Source: Eupeodes corollae
Taxonomy: Eukaryota; Arthropoda; Insecta; Diptera; Syrphidae
Length of the DNA: 64,000 nt
Direction: 5' to 3'
Assembly (NCBI RefSeq): GCF_945859685.1
Contig: NC_079148.1
Location: 1-64,000, forward strand
Shown: piece by piece, positions 47,421 through 61,265 of the stretch
Layout of the letters: each line of letters opens with the position of its first letter
Numbering within the stretch: the first letter of the stretch is position 1
Position numbers and translations under genes: made by a program
The notes under the pieces: model-generated
What the model saw: the letters and a program-made list of their open reading frames with translations, nothing else
Database searches by the model: none
What the model was told of the DNA's origin: nothing

Positions 47421-48177
47421 TTAAGGGGGTATTCTGGTCTAGAGACATGAATTTTAGGTAATTTTTGAAGTGCTGTAGAAAAAAGCAAGCAACAATTTTA
47501 CCATACATTTTTTTATACATTATTTATTCACGTTTGAAGCATACAAAAAAAATAAAAAAGTAAAAAAAAAATCAAAATTCCGTTAGTTATCAGTTCATGG
47601 AGTGGTGCGTCTCAAAAATTTGGTGCGTGACCATACCCACGATTTTAACTCTCCTAGAAATCTGAAATCAAAAACTAAAAAAGATTATTAATCTACAATA
47701 ATGTCGCAATGTCTGGAACTACGGAAAAGTTACAAACATTTCTTTTTACAAAATGGCGGCTGTCTAAAGAAAAATATAAAAAATTTACCATTTTTTTGAA
47801 CATTCTTCGATTTGTTAAAAATATTAAAAATGAAAATTTGGGGATGGCCGTAGTTCCGGACGTAGACAAGTCCCTAAAGAAGAATCTCTTAAAATTTCAA
47901 GTAAATCGGTTCGGCAGAACCTGAGAAATCGTGGGTATCAGATTCAAAAAGACAGTTCTGAGAAAAACGCGTTTAAAGTACCCCATTATGTCTTTTGTTC
48001 TATTAGTTGCAGCCCAACCGATTTGGATGGCTGCTCAGCAAAATACTTATTTCTCCGAAAATAATTTGAATTTGGGAAAATCCTCTCGTAGACATATTCT
48101 AAAATAGTTATACTATGAAAATATGAAAAGAAAAAAAAATCGATTTTTTTAATTTCTAGACCAGAATACCCCCTTAA
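47421..48177. mobile_element. 757-bp inverted-repeat element ending in TTAA
   Basis: The left end reads ttaagggggtattctggtct and the right end is its reverse complement (tctagaccagaatacccc, then cttaa); the match covers at least 23 bases including TTAA. TTAA at both ends fits the target-site preference of piggyBac-type transposases, so this is most likely a non-autonomous element mobilised by one; other TTAA-specific families cannot be excluded. An inner inverted pair, gtctggaactacgg at about 47709 and ccgtagttccggac at about 47847, adds a second fold. A 71-codon plus-strand frame (47709-47924) starts inside it and looks incidental. Confidence 0.8.
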
Positions 48178-51100
48178 TTGACTAATGGTCTTGTTTTATT
48201 TTCTCAATAAAATGTATAGAACACTTTGGTTTATTTGTTGATTCTCGAAGAAATTAAAGAAAATTAGCACAGCTTTCTTTAACATCAAAAAAGATTGTTT
48301 ATTTTAAATGCGAAAGCGAATTATTGAGAACAAGAAGTCTATTGAATAGGAAGGTGAGTGGGGGAGATTTGAAGTAAAAATCAGAAGTTTCAGAGAGAAA
48401 ATATTCACATCATCAGATTGCGGGTAGCAATGAATAAACGTACTTGACGTCAAATAAATTTCTACATGGGTAAACAAGACGTGATTGGAAAATAAAAATA
48501 AAAAGGAAACATCATTTCATATGCAAGAGTAAATTTTTCTATTCTTTGCACTTTTTTATATCGTTCGTTTTTAAGGCTTCTTTACTTTCTTCGTATACCA
48601 CTACGGACTACCACCCAAAAAGTATATCTACATTTATTTTAAAATGCTTCTTTGAATTTTATTATTTGAACGCGGCAGAAAAATATATTATTGTATATAT
48701 GTATGTATGTAGTTACATAATTTTCGTTACGTAGCGTAGGTATGCTTTTTTATTTGTAGGTAAAGTGTAAACATCTTTTTTTAAACTCAGCTTTGATTTG
48801 TTTATTTTTGTTTTGTTTGAATGTTTTGTCGCATATTTTGTATTTGAATTAGGCGTGTCTATTATTTGTTAAATGTGTATTAATAATTTATTGTAAGTTG
48901 TATTTGAAAAGCTTGGATAGATATAGCCATTTAATATTTTTAATGTACATCATTTTTATTATGTATCTTTAATACACAGTAGTGGTCTAAGCCACTGCAT
49001 CTAAAGTGAGACTTAATTTAACGGTTTTCGAGGAGCAATTGCGCCTTTTATAATACCTCATACATGTTGGCAGGTGTCAAATGCTAGCGCTACCAACGTG
49101 AAACCACGTTTTGAATAGTACTGTAAAGCCTTAAACAATGTTTATCGGTTCTAAATTTGTATTTGCTTACATTCTGGCTGATGGTTATTCTTGTTTTTTT
49201 TTTGACACTTGTACTTCAACTGTATAAAACATAATAACTCTGAGGGGTGCCTTAAAGATATGTACATTTTATATTTAAGTATGTTATTTATGAAAGTAAA
49301 CTTCATCTTTTCATTAAGTGAGCCCCTATACAATGAAGCTGCTATGTTTCTACTAAAAATATTACTCAAAAAATAACAAAAGAAAGCCAAATATTCCTTT
49401 CAAATTAGCTGAATGCGTAAGAAACCGAAAGAGGTCAAATGTTTGATATATTTTTGTTTCAAATTCATTGATTTATGATCCTGAAGCGTATGAATCCACG
49501 ATTTTTCGAATGAATCTTATGCCAAAGCACTCCTTCCACCGCAATATCTCATATTTCAAAAAGATAAAAGAAAACAAGGAGAATCGATAAAAACAACTCT
49601 TTACGTACTTTCCCAAAATTGTTGTTGACTGCGCCGTGATTATTATCATAACAGACTACTCAATAGACCAAGGACATAACACATAAAAGATACACACATA
49701 TATAGTAGTATAAATATGTGTATCATACAAATTTTCGTGTAAGGAACTCTTTTCGTGGAGTTTTCTTACATATTATGTAGCTTCCGCCAACTCTCCCATT
49801 TTCTCTGTGGTAATTTTGCAGCGACACTCCATAAATTCATGAACCTTATCAGCTATAAAATTACAACAAGCGAATTTTTGTACGAAATCTTTGCTGGAAC
49901 GACCATGGTGAAATTTGAAAACAGGCATTTTTATGTGATTGCCTACTTCTACTTATTTAAGGCATCTCAGGCGATATTTACAGTACATTTGTAGTGTAAT
50001 GGTTGTATCAGTTTTGTTTTTGTATTACATTTTTTGAACTGGATGCTTACGTAATATGTCATAAGAAATCGTTGTTTTTGCATTAGCCAGCGGCTTGGAA
50101 CCCCTTTATTTAAATTTAATTCATTTTTTGTAGCCATAATCCAGATAAATACTAAAAACTTAGACTTATAATTGACAAGTGGTTCCAAAAATGTCCTTTT
50201 CTTCCTTTAATTTAATTTCAATGATCAATATAGTGTTTATTTGTTACGTTTCGTTTGGCAATAATTGTGTTTAGAAATGTTTGTCTACTTTTTATATATA
50301 TTCAGAGTTTAGGTACATAAAAGTACGGCATATCTCTTTTTACACAGCAAATCGATAACCGTATATGTCCGATTCAAATGGTTTTAAAAATCTTCCTTTA
50401 CATAAAAGCATTCGATTTCTCTTTTTAAAAAGAAGGCATTAGTCGGAACCTAATACTACTTAGCCCTATTTTTTATTCACTGCAGTCTTGTGCAAATTAA
50501 TTGTTACAAGCTTATTTTTAAGAACTTTGTCTTAATATATTTTAAATAATGTAAACCAATATAATTTAATATGTCGTATGCTCCTTAGTATTTCTGAGTT
50601 ATTTTACTTTCACTGGCATTTATAAATGGCTGTGAAACCACAACTTACTAATTGCTTAAATAAATCTGTTTTTTTTTGTAAGGACATCAAAAACCTTCTT
50701 TAAACAATACATATCTAGTTTAGTTCCAGATCCATATAAAATGTAACATAAAGGGGACTACAATTTACATAGAAACCAGTTAAAAGAAGGATTTTTAATG
50801 TAAAGAAACAAAATATTCCACATCACTTTCTGATCACTTTGGAATCAATTATTTATTTATATAATTGAAATATTTATAACAAATATTAAAAAAAAAGTCG
50901 TTGAACATTTGAACCTCCTTTTAAACATATTGTCAATACAAATTTCGAATACAGGAATTGTAGTAATACTAAGGGATATTTGGACCTTCAATTGTTTTTT
51001 AAGCGGTTGTAAAATTTGTAAATTAACGGATTAAAATAATGGTAAATCTTTCCTTTTGTCTTATCTTTAGCATATTTTGAAAATACTGTCATTATTGAAG

Positions 51101-52527
51101 CGAGGATTAAAGAGGATTTAACAGAAATCCTGTGTGCATTGAATTTATATTTCTGGCTTTAAGTTTCGTTTGATAAACCAAATAGTTATTTTAAATTATT
51201 CCAATCATCATTTCCTAGTGTCAGGGAATACCTTATTCTTATTGTTGAAATGCATATATGAAATGTAAGGAATTATTTTAATGCAAACAAAAAAATTTTA
51301 AAAATAAAGCTTTTGAAAACTAAAAATACCTTTGTTAGTTTTCTTTGTATTTAAAACTTTTATTAAAGAACATTTTTTCTTTGACAGTAATGATTTTATA
51401 CAAAATGTTATTTTTTGATGAAAAATAGAACAACACTTTTGTGTTCGTTAATAGATTAATGAGATTTTTATTGCAACGTTTTTCTGTTAGTGATATACAA
51501 ATTCATGTCGCATTTGGGAAATGCTTGAATGTCTGTCGAAATCATCACTGTTTGTGCATAATGAGTTTGAGTTGGCGATGTAGCATATGCTCTATGACAG
51601 ACGCAGACCAGATCCAAGATGGTCCTTAATGGACATAGTTAAGGATAAGTGGTAATTTACTTAAGTGTCACTCGAGATTATAATTTATATATGATATCCA
51701 CATATGCACAGTATTACGAAATAGGTATTCAACATAATATGAGCTGAGTATGTATCATGAGGAAAGAATAATAGGTATGTCAAATGCAAAAGTCTTTCTA
51801 GGCTTCTGATGTTAATACATTTGTTTGGGAATGCCTCTTTGGATTCAAGTACATACAAATATGTTATAAGTGTTAGCCAATACCTTAAAGGATTTTTGGC
51901 AAAGCATTTTTCTTTTATCGTCCTAAAATCAAGCTGGTATCGGCTGGCGGTGCCGTTCCTAAAATATACCTTATTTTTGACAACCTAAAAGACTGAACAT
52001 AAAGATTTTTTATTTGATTTAATTGAGTGAATGTGGAGGTTGAGATCAAAGTTGTTATTTAATCTTGATATTATTAATGTTGTTCATGTGGGCGAACATT
52101 ATCTACAAAATATTGATCAGTTTAGAGTGGAAACAGTTGTTTTTTTTTTGTCCACTTTTAGAGAAGTGAGAATAGTATAAATACTCAAATTAAAGATGAA
52201 TAGAAGATAACACGTTTTTATGTTATTTTTCTTACATAAATTTACTAACCCACTATTCACACTCACTAAAACTCAACCGCTCTAACTTATTTTAATAAAA
52301 AGTATTGTGTTACATTTTCCTTAAAATATTTCCTTTATTCCAGCCACCATATTTGTATTCTTATTTTTATTATAATAAAAAGTTAAGTCTTAAACGAATT
52401 GTTAATTTATATATACAATTCCTTTGGTTTGAGCATTTCCTTAAAAACAATTTTTTTAAAGTTGTTCAGCGTAGGAGTCGGGAAAAGGGGGCACAAAATT
52501 AAGCTGGCTTTTAGAATTTACGATCCT
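48178..52527. other. AT-rich non-coding stretch, about 4.3 kb
   Basis: No gene supported on either strand. Contains a short (TATG)n run near 48697-48712, a small hairpin (aacgtg, aaac, cacgtt) near 49096-49112, and short frames only. Probably intron or intergenic. Confidence 0.5.
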
Positions 52528-52550
52528 GAGGAAAGGGGGGAATGTTGACT
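52528..52550 (+). other. Polypurine tract followed by TGTTGAC, possible LTR border
   Basis: The sequence gaggaaaggggggaa is directly followed by tgttgac. A polypurine tract just before TG is how the 3' LTR of an LTR retrotransposon begins. No second LTR, no pol genes and no clear LTR end are visible, so this is at most a decayed fragment. Confidence 0.3.
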
Positions 52551-54821
52551 ATAACCTTTATAATTAGGTTTGTTTAATATCTGGGTAGCATTATTTGTTT
52601 TGTAGAAATTAAAAACAATTGTTTTTGTTAGTTAAAAATGCATTATCTTTTATTTACCAATGTTGTTTTTATTTACTAAGTAACTTTTACAATACGTTAT
52701 TATGGAAATGGCATGCGATAAATTTATTTGTTTATAATATACGTTTATCTTATATCAGTTTTACTTTTACTTCTACTTAAATAATCACAACTAACAATTA
52801 AAATTTGCACCCTTCTACTTTTGTTTACGCAAATTAATTACACATACATATTATACTTCGAGTTCCTTTTGTAGTTCTTATTTTCTACAAGTTATTTCTA
52901 ATGTTTAGCATAAAAAATGTTTTCATTCGATTATATTTGGCACAAAATAATTGTAATACAATTAAATAATTTTAAAATACATGATTTTGTTATAAATGCC
53001 ACAAATTTGTATAGGTAGGTACAAATAACTAAGATCACTTTGTAAAAAGATAACATTACCTGTATGCTTGTATGTTCTTAAAGTAAAAACTACAATATTC
53101 TTTTTTTGTTTTAACTTTTTAGTTAATTTATATTAAACTGTTAATTATAAATTGGCATGGTTGAAGAGTACTTGAAAGACCAATTGAATCAAATATCTGT
53201 TTTGAAAACACAATATGATGCTATGCGTACATTTTTTAAATTGCTATCAAAGATTATAATGAAAAACTTCGGAGATTCAAATTACTCTTCTAGTTTAAAA
53301 ATAAAAAAAAAATACAAAAGTGGTTCTAAATCGGTTAGCTAATAATAAAACTATTCAATCTCAAATCATACTTCAAAATAACAAAGGTACAATCTTAATT
53401 GTTTTATATTTAAGTTATACGTAATTTATTATTTATTAAAGAAACCTAACACAAAATTTGTGTTCCATAATCATATTGGATAAACAAACAACTGCCAACA
53501 TTCTTCTTAATAAGCTTAAGCTAAATACATAGTTAATAATAAAAGAGCTTTAAGTACAATTAATTTATTGTCAAATTTAAAAATGAAAAGGTGGAAAATA
53601 AAAAAGCTGCATGCAAACAACTTATATCCTAGACAACAGACATTGCCCGATTGAAACATGTCGCTATAAAGCATAATACACACTTGGGACTAATATTATT
53701 TACGTTTCCTTATGACCAAATTTTACTCATAAAATAGTAAAATACAATCTTTACGTTTTTTTAATACATATTATACTGCCAACTTTTCCCGAAAGCAACT
53801 GAATTTGCGTACCTAGTGCTTATTGCAGTTTTATTTTACTTGCTTTTATCATTTTGATTTTAATATTAAATCTGAACATAAAAAAATATTTGTGTTTGTT
53901 TGTAACAAATGTTTGTATATTTACTTTAACTTATCTATGTATGTTTTATAGTTTTATTTATCTCAATAAAATTATAAAATAAATTGTCACAGATAAAAGG
54001 ACGTGTTTCGCGAAGTTATTTTCTGTACGTAATTGAGCAGTTTAATTATTCCAAGACATATTATTAAATATGAGTACGAGATCGGGTTGCGGCTAATCCG
54101 AGCAGAATTACCAGTGTATGCCGAGTTATCGGGGTCGCCATTTTGTTTTGTGCCTTCCAATCCCAAGTAACTTGGAGATCTGGTTGTGTGAGACGACATA
54201 CTAAGCAAAATTCGTTGTTGGACATTCTTGTGAAAAACATGCAATATGGAGACTTCACACAGAAGTAAAATGCTCGTTTGATACTTTGGAACAACTTGAA
54301 ATAAACCCTGGAGAATCTGGCTATGCGGATAAATTTCTAGAGAAGAGTACGTTGCTGAACCTTCATAAGATTCTTGGCTTATTCGTTGAAAGGGTGTTTT
54401 ATAAACCTGTAAATAAAAAAGAAATATGTACATTGAGAGTTCAATTAACGACCAACTTACGTTCTTTTATATGTATTTAAGTAGTTGTTCAGTTATTAAT
54501 TTCCATTACATTAATAGTTTTTTAAATAAGTTATTTAATAACGCTTTGTATTGCAACATAAAAAAGACCAGTACACCACATTTCCTAAAAGTACTTTTTT
54601 ATAGCTATCATATTTGGTTTTTCCTAACAGCTTCACAGTTTGAAGTCAATATATTCCTTTGTTCTCATAATACTTGAATCATAAACTATTTCCTGTCAGT
54701 TTTTTGTAAGTTTTCGTGTTTTGTGAAAAAATGTGTCAATTGAACTTTTCTAAAAAATGAACTAAAAACTAGCACCCCATTTGCATATGATAAAATTAGT
54801 TTGATTTCAAAATCTGTTTTT
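52551..54821. other. AT-rich stretch with one GC-richer patch
   Basis: Mostly AT-rich with no gene. The patch 54060-54430 is less AT-rich and is open in two minus-strand frames (53987-54433 and 54064-54294) and one plus-strand frame (54286-54480). No family is recognised; it may be a remnant of coding DNA or of a mobile element. Confidence 0.4.
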
Positions 54822-57800
54822 GCTAACGAGATTCTTAGTCGATAAAAACATTTCATTTCTTGTATAAAAAAATACTGATTTTATTTTTCTAAGACCATTT
54901 TATGTAGTTTAAAACAAAATTTGGCAACGAATGAAGTTAATATATTCATTTTTTCTCAGATATCGACATTTTTACCAAGTATATGTAATAATTTTTGTAG
55001 ATTTTAATTTTTATGAAAAAAACTGCCTGTTGGATATTTCTAAAAATTAGTTTGAATCCAATATCTTTAATTTTTGCCAAAATATTCGAGTCGAAAATTA
55101 ATTTTTAACAATGTAAAGTAATATTTTTTTCAAGTTTTTATTTTTTGTAAAAAAAACTTATGAAAAATTTGACCAGATGTTAAAAACGTTATTGTTCGTG
55201 GCATTACATTACTAAAATCATTTTTTGTTCGTAAATATTCCAGGTGGCAAAAATTATACTAGTCACAATGTATAAAATTAAATTAAAATCGCTAGTGTTA
55301 TTGGTCCATGAGAAACTAAAATTCGAACGTACGTAAACATGCACACACAATGTACATCTCGACTTTGAAACGTCGAGAAATGTCAACATTTTCAATTTGA
55401 TAAATCGGATCGATTATAATAATTTTCTATAGGAAGTTAATAAAAATCACGTTTCTCATTTGTGAGTCTAATCAAATGACTTGCTGTTATTTTGCGTTAG
55501 ATGTCAAATATAGCTATCACTGGTTTTCATAATTAAACATTTTGTTTCCAAATTTAAAAGTGGTAAAGAAATTTAAGTTTTGTCATGTTTGGTATCCAAA
55601 ATAAAGCTTAATGTATAGATGTTTTTTTATTTAAAATACAACTTTATTTAACGGTTCATTATTAATTTTTAACGAAGAAATCGTTTTCAATAATGAAAAA
55701 CAATGATCGCTATAATTGGCCCTTTAGATGCATTCCTCAAATCGTTCTTAAGAATATCAGCTCCACAAAACTTTCTTAGGAAATTATTTAATATTTGAGT
55801 ATGCGTAAAATAAGTACAATTTGTTTAGTGTTTATTTTATCAAACAAAGTTACAATGCTTTAGTGATTACTCAATAATAAAATAATAATAATATACCTAC
55901 AAAATCAATAATGAATAAAAAACAATAAATAAATAAATATATATTTAACATTTCCACCATTAAGGTTTCTCAAAATAACGAGTAAATTGTTTTTAAATGA
56001 AAATCTACCAAGACAAAAGTCGATCATATTGCAAACAGAATTGGATTCTTTTAAGCACCTGGTCAATGGTTCATTAGCAGCATTATTTGTTCTGTGGAAT
56101 GGAATGTTAAATAAATTTTGGTTTCTAAGCATCCTCGCAGGAACATTGAAGTTAATTAAGCTCAAAATTTCCGAACAATCAATATGATTAGTTTAAACAT
56201 CACGAATAAACATAACTCCAGAGAACTTTCTACGAATATTAAGAGGCAAGATTCCAAATAATTTACACCTTGTTTCATAGGAAGGCATATCAATGTTCCA
56301 ATGCAGCCTTTTTACTAATACCCTTGTAAAGCGTTTTTGAATTTTCTCAATTCTAAAAGAGTGAACTTCGTACAAAGGGCTCCTAATAGTATTGCAATAC
56401 TCAAGAGTAGATCTAACAAACGCAAAAAAAAAAACATTTCAATGTGTGAGGATCACAGAATTCCTTTGAATTGCGCAAGATAAATCCTAACATAAGATTC
56501 TATATGTTTAAAGAAATCAAGTTTTTGATCAAAAATTATCCCTAGATCTTTTTTAAAGGTTACTATAGATAAAAATATATTATTTATACTATAGGAAAAA
56601 TTAATTGATGTACGTTTTCGGCAAAACGTTATACTTTGACATTTAGCAATATTAAGGTGTAAGGAGTTAATCCAACACCAATTTGATAAATTTTGAAGAT
56701 CTTCTTGCAGCAATATGCAATCTTGTTCAGATTTTATGCACCGAAAGATTTTCAAATCGTCTGCGTACATTAGACATCTAGTATTTAAGAAAACATTGGG
56801 TATGTTATTGATAAATAACAAGAAAAAAAGCGGACCGAGATGGCTTCCTTGTGGAACACCCGAGGTAACATTGATAGGCGATGAAAGAAAATTATTAATA
56901 CGAACAAACTGAATGCGACTCTTTAAATATGTCCGTATCCAGTTCAGCAAATTAGAATGAAAACCAATTTTATTCAACTTCATAAGTAATATATCATGGT
57001 TCATCCTATCAAAAGCTTTGGAAAAATCTATGTAAACAACATCGAATTGGAAACCTTTTTCGAGCCCGTTTAAAATGGTGTTTGAAAAAATTGTTAGGTT
57101 GGTGCTGGTAGATCTACCAGCGAAAAACCCATGTTGACAGGGAGAGATAACATATTTTACCATTGTAGTTAATTTTTCATAAACCAATTTTTAAAAATTT
57201 TTTGGAACGGTAGAGATCTTGCAAATAGGGCGGTAGTTTGAAACATCCTGCCTATTCCCTGATTTATAAATTGGTGTAATGATAGAACGCTTCCACGTAC
57301 TTAAAAATTCACCACTTTCAAGAGATCGATTAAAAATTATTTGTAAAGGAACAGCAAATACTATTGAACATTTCTATAAAATAATAGGTGCAATTCCATC
57401 TATATCAAGTCTTGTGTCTACTTTGACCGTAGATAAAGCTTTTTCGATTTCCTCAATTGAAAATAAATTAAATTGATTATCGAGATTTATATTTGGATTT
57501 GGATTACTATCTAAATAAACGGATTGAAAATGTTTACCAAAAAAGTTACAAACTACTTTAAGATCCGAAGATGATATGCCATCGTGACGCATTAGATTAG
57601 GAATGCCATTTGATTGTTTTTTCGTATTTATAAATTTCCAAAAACTTTTACTATTAGATTTTAAATCACTTTCAACAGATAAAAGATATTGATTGTAAAG
57701 AAATTTATTTAAAGTATCAAAATTCTTTTGCAATAATCGATATTGTTCGTAAAGATCACGGTCATTGTTTGATTTGCGAAAATGCTTATAAACCTTATTT

Positions 57801-58043
57801 TTTTTATTATTAAGATTTATTAATCTTTTATTAAACCAAACTGGTTTTGAAAAGCTTTTCATTTTAATTTTAGGTGTGTACAATGCAATTGCATCATGCA
57901 CAATTTTTAAAAAAGAATCGTAGCACTTCTCAAAATTTGCACCAACAAATAATGCATGCCAATCATTTTCATTGAGAAGACTATTGATTGAATCATAATT
58001 CGATTTAGCAAAATTATATTTAAATTTAGAACCGAGAGTTTCA
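54822..58043. repeat. 3222-bp tandem duplication, copy 1
   Basis: This block recurs base for base, as far as can be read, at 58044-61265: every reading frame in it has an identical translation at an offset of exactly 3222. The copies are head to tail. The bases gct stand at the start of the first copy, at the join and just after the second copy, so the break has a 3-base homology. It contains about 1.05 kb of AT-rich flank and a dead Jockey-type LINE on the minus strand. Confidence 0.95.
55905..58043 (-). pseudogene. Jockey-type LINE ORF2, 5' truncated (copy 1)
   Basis: On the minus strand the frame starts in the linker after the missing endonuclease (KFKYNFAKSNYDSI, about 58010; KPVWFNKRLINLNNKK, about 57840; SKSFWKFINTKK, about 57640). 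After an in-frame stop near 57375 and another near 57195 the reverse transcriptase follows: SNYRPICKIS (about 57240), CQHGFFAGRSTSTNL (about 57120), VVYIDFSKAFDRMNHDIL (about 57030), GVPQGSHLGPLF (about 56860), YADDLKIF (about 56760, intact catalytic box) and DLGIIFDQKLDFFKH (about 56530). A frameshift in the A12 run near 56430 breaks the end, which continues as FTRVLVKRLHW and FHRTNNAANEPLTR. Dead. The 3' UTR end is not clear. Its 5' end coincides with the duplication join. Confidence 0.9.
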
Positions 58044-61000
58044 GCTAACGAGATTCTTAGTCGATAAAAACATTTCATTTCTTGTATAAAAAAATACTGA
58101 TTTTATTTTTCTAAGACCATTTTATGTAGTTTAAAACAAAATTTGGCAACGAATGAAGTTAATATATTCATTTTTTCTCAGATATCGACATTTTTACCAA
58201 GTATATGTAATAATTTTTGTAGATTTTAATTTTTATGAAAAAAACTGCCTGTTGGATATTTCTAAAAATTAGTTTGAATCCAATATCTTTAATTTTTGCC
58301 AAAATATTCGAGTCGAAAATTAATTTTTAACAATGTAAAGTAATATTTTTTTCAAGTTTTTATTTTTTGTAAAAAAAACTTATGAAAAATTTGACCAGAT
58401 GTTAAAAACGTTATTGTTCGTGGCATTACATTACTAAAATCATTTTTTGTTCGTAAATATTCCAGGTGGCAAAAATTATACTAGTCACAATGTATAAAAT
58501 TAAATTAAAATCGCTAGTGTTATTGGTCCATGAGAAACTAAAATTCGAACGTACGTAAACATGCACACACAATGTACATCTCGACTTTGAAACGTCGAGA
58601 AATGTCAACATTTTCAATTTGATAAATCGGATCGATTATAATAATTTTCTATAGGAAGTTAATAAAAATCACGTTTCTCATTTGTGAGTCTAATCAAATG
58701 ACTTGCTGTTATTTTGCGTTAGATGTCAAATATAGCTATCACTGGTTTTCATAATTAAACATTTTGTTTCCAAATTTAAAAGTGGTAAAGAAATTTAAGT
58801 TTTGTCATGTTTGGTATCCAAAATAAAGCTTAATGTATAGATGTTTTTTTATTTAAAATACAACTTTATTTAACGGTTCATTATTAATTTTTAACGAAGA
58901 AATCGTTTTCAATAATGAAAAACAATGATCGCTATAATTGGCCCTTTAGATGCATTCCTCAAATCGTTCTTAAGAATATCAGCTCCACAAAACTTTCTTA
59001 GGAAATTATTTAATATTTGAGTATGCGTAAAATAAGTACAATTTGTTTAGTGTTTATTTTATCAAACAAAGTTACAATGCTTTAGTGATTACTCAATAAT
59101 AAAATAATAATAATATACCTACAAAATCAATAATGAATAAAAAACAATAAATAAATAAATATATATTTAACATTTCCACCATTAAGGTTTCTCAAAATAA
59201 CGAGTAAATTGTTTTTAAATGAAAATCTACCAAGACAAAAGTCGATCATATTGCAAACAGAATTGGATTCTTTTAAGCACCTGGTCAATGGTTCATTAGC
59301 AGCATTATTTGTTCTGTGGAATGGAATGTTAAATAAATTTTGGTTTCTAAGCATCCTCGCAGGAACATTGAAGTTAATTAAGCTCAAAATTTCCGAACAA
59401 TCAATATGATTAGTTTAAACATCACGAATAAACATAACTCCAGAGAACTTTCTACGAATATTAAGAGGCAAGATTCCAAATAATTTACACCTTGTTTCAT
59501 AGGAAGGCATATCAATGTTCCAATGCAGCCTTTTTACTAATACCCTTGTAAAGCGTTTTTGAATTTTCTCAATTCTAAAAGAGTGAACTTCGTACAAAGG
59601 GCTCCTAATAGTATTGCAATACTCAAGAGTAGATCTAACAAACGCAAAAAAAAAAACATTTCAATGTGTGAGGATCACAGAATTCCTTTGAATTGCGCAA
59701 GATAAATCCTAACATAAGATTCTATATGTTTAAAGAAATCAAGTTTTTGATCAAAAATTATCCCTAGATCTTTTTTAAAGGTTACTATAGATAAAAATAT
59801 ATTATTTATACTATAGGAAAAATTAATTGATGTACGTTTTCGGCAAAACGTTATACTTTGACATTTAGCAATATTAAGGTGTAAGGAGTTAATCCAACAC
59901 CAATTTGATAAATTTTGAAGATCTTCTTGCAGCAATATGCAATCTTGTTCAGATTTTATGCACCGAAAGATTTTCAAATCGTCTGCGTACATTAGACATC
60001 TAGTATTTAAGAAAACATTGGGTATGTTATTGATAAATAACAAGAAAAAAAGCGGACCGAGATGGCTTCCTTGTGGAACACCCGAGGTAACATTGATAGG
60101 CGATGAAAGAAAATTATTAATACGAACAAACTGAATGCGACTCTTTAAATATGTCCGTATCCAGTTCAGCAAATTAGAATGAAAACCAATTTTATTCAAC
60201 TTCATAAGTAATATATCATGGTTCATCCTATCAAAAGCTTTGGAAAAATCTATGTAAACAACATCGAATTGGAAACCTTTTTCGAGCCCGTTTAAAATGG
60301 TGTTTGAAAAAATTGTTAGGTTGGTGCTGGTAGATCTACCAGCGAAAAACCCATGTTGACAGGGAGAGATAACATATTTTACCATTGTAGTTAATTTTTC
60401 ATAAACCAATTTTTAAAAATTTTTTGGAACGGTAGAGATCTTGCAAATAGGGCGGTAGTTTGAAACATCCTGCCTATTCCCTGATTTATAAATTGGTGTA
60501 ATGATAGAACGCTTCCACGTACTTAAAAATTCACCACTTTCAAGAGATCGATTAAAAATTATTTGTAAAGGAACAGCAAATACTATTGAACATTTCTATA
60601 AAATAATAGGTGCAATTCCATCTATATCAAGTCTTGTGTCTACTTTGACCGTAGATAAAGCTTTTTCGATTTCCTCAATTGAAAATAAATTAAATTGATT
60701 ATCGAGATTTATATTTGGATTTGGATTACTATCTAAATAAACGGATTGAAAATGTTTACCAAAAAAGTTACAAACTACTTTAAGATCCGAAGATGATATG
60801 CCATCGTGACGCATTAGATTAGGAATGCCATTTGATTGTTTTTTCGTATTTATAAATTTCCAAAAACTTTTACTATTAGATTTTAAATCACTTTCAACAG
60901 ATAAAAGATATTGATTGTAAAGAAATTTATTTAAAGTATCAAAATTCTTTTGCAATAATCGATATTGTTCGTAAAGATCACGGTCATTGTTTGATTTGCG

Positions 61001-61265
61001 AAAATGCTTATAAACCTTATTTTTTTTATTATTAAGATTTATTAATCTTTTATTAAACCAAACTGGTTTTGAAAAGCTTTTCATTTTAATTTTAGGTGTG
61101 TACAATGCAATTGCATCATGCACAATTTTTAAAAAAGAATCGTAGCACTTCTCAAAATTTGCACCAACAAATAATGCATGCCAATCATTTTCATTGAGAA
61201 GACTATTGATTGAATCATAATTCGATTTAGCAAAATTATATTTAAATTTAGAACCGAGAGTTTCA
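58044..61265. repeat. 3222-bp tandem duplication, copy 2
   Basis: Second head-to-tail copy of the 54822-58043 block. After 61265 the sequence goes on with unique DNA (gctgaaaaatactc), while before 54822 it is a different unique sequence, so this is a simple two-copy tandem duplication. The lack of visible differences means it is very young, kept identical by conversion, or an assembly duplication. Confidence 0.93.
59127..61265 (-). pseudogene. Jockey-type LINE ORF2, 5' truncated (copy 2)
   Basis: Same domain order as the other copy: linker region, two in-frame stops (near 60597 and 60417), reverse transcriptase with GVPQGSHLGPLF (about 60080) and YADDLKIF (about 59980), a frameshift in the A-run near 59650, and a C-terminal piece ending near 59127. 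Upstream of 61265 the frame stays open to 61483, but those 72 codons do not look like LINE protein and are taken as chance read-through of the flank. The shared stops show that the LINE was dead before the duplication. Confidence 0.9.

Noticed and set aside
47006..47488. Frames of 60 and 121 codons
   Set aside because: No motif, low-complexity ends, and partly overlapping the TTAA element border.
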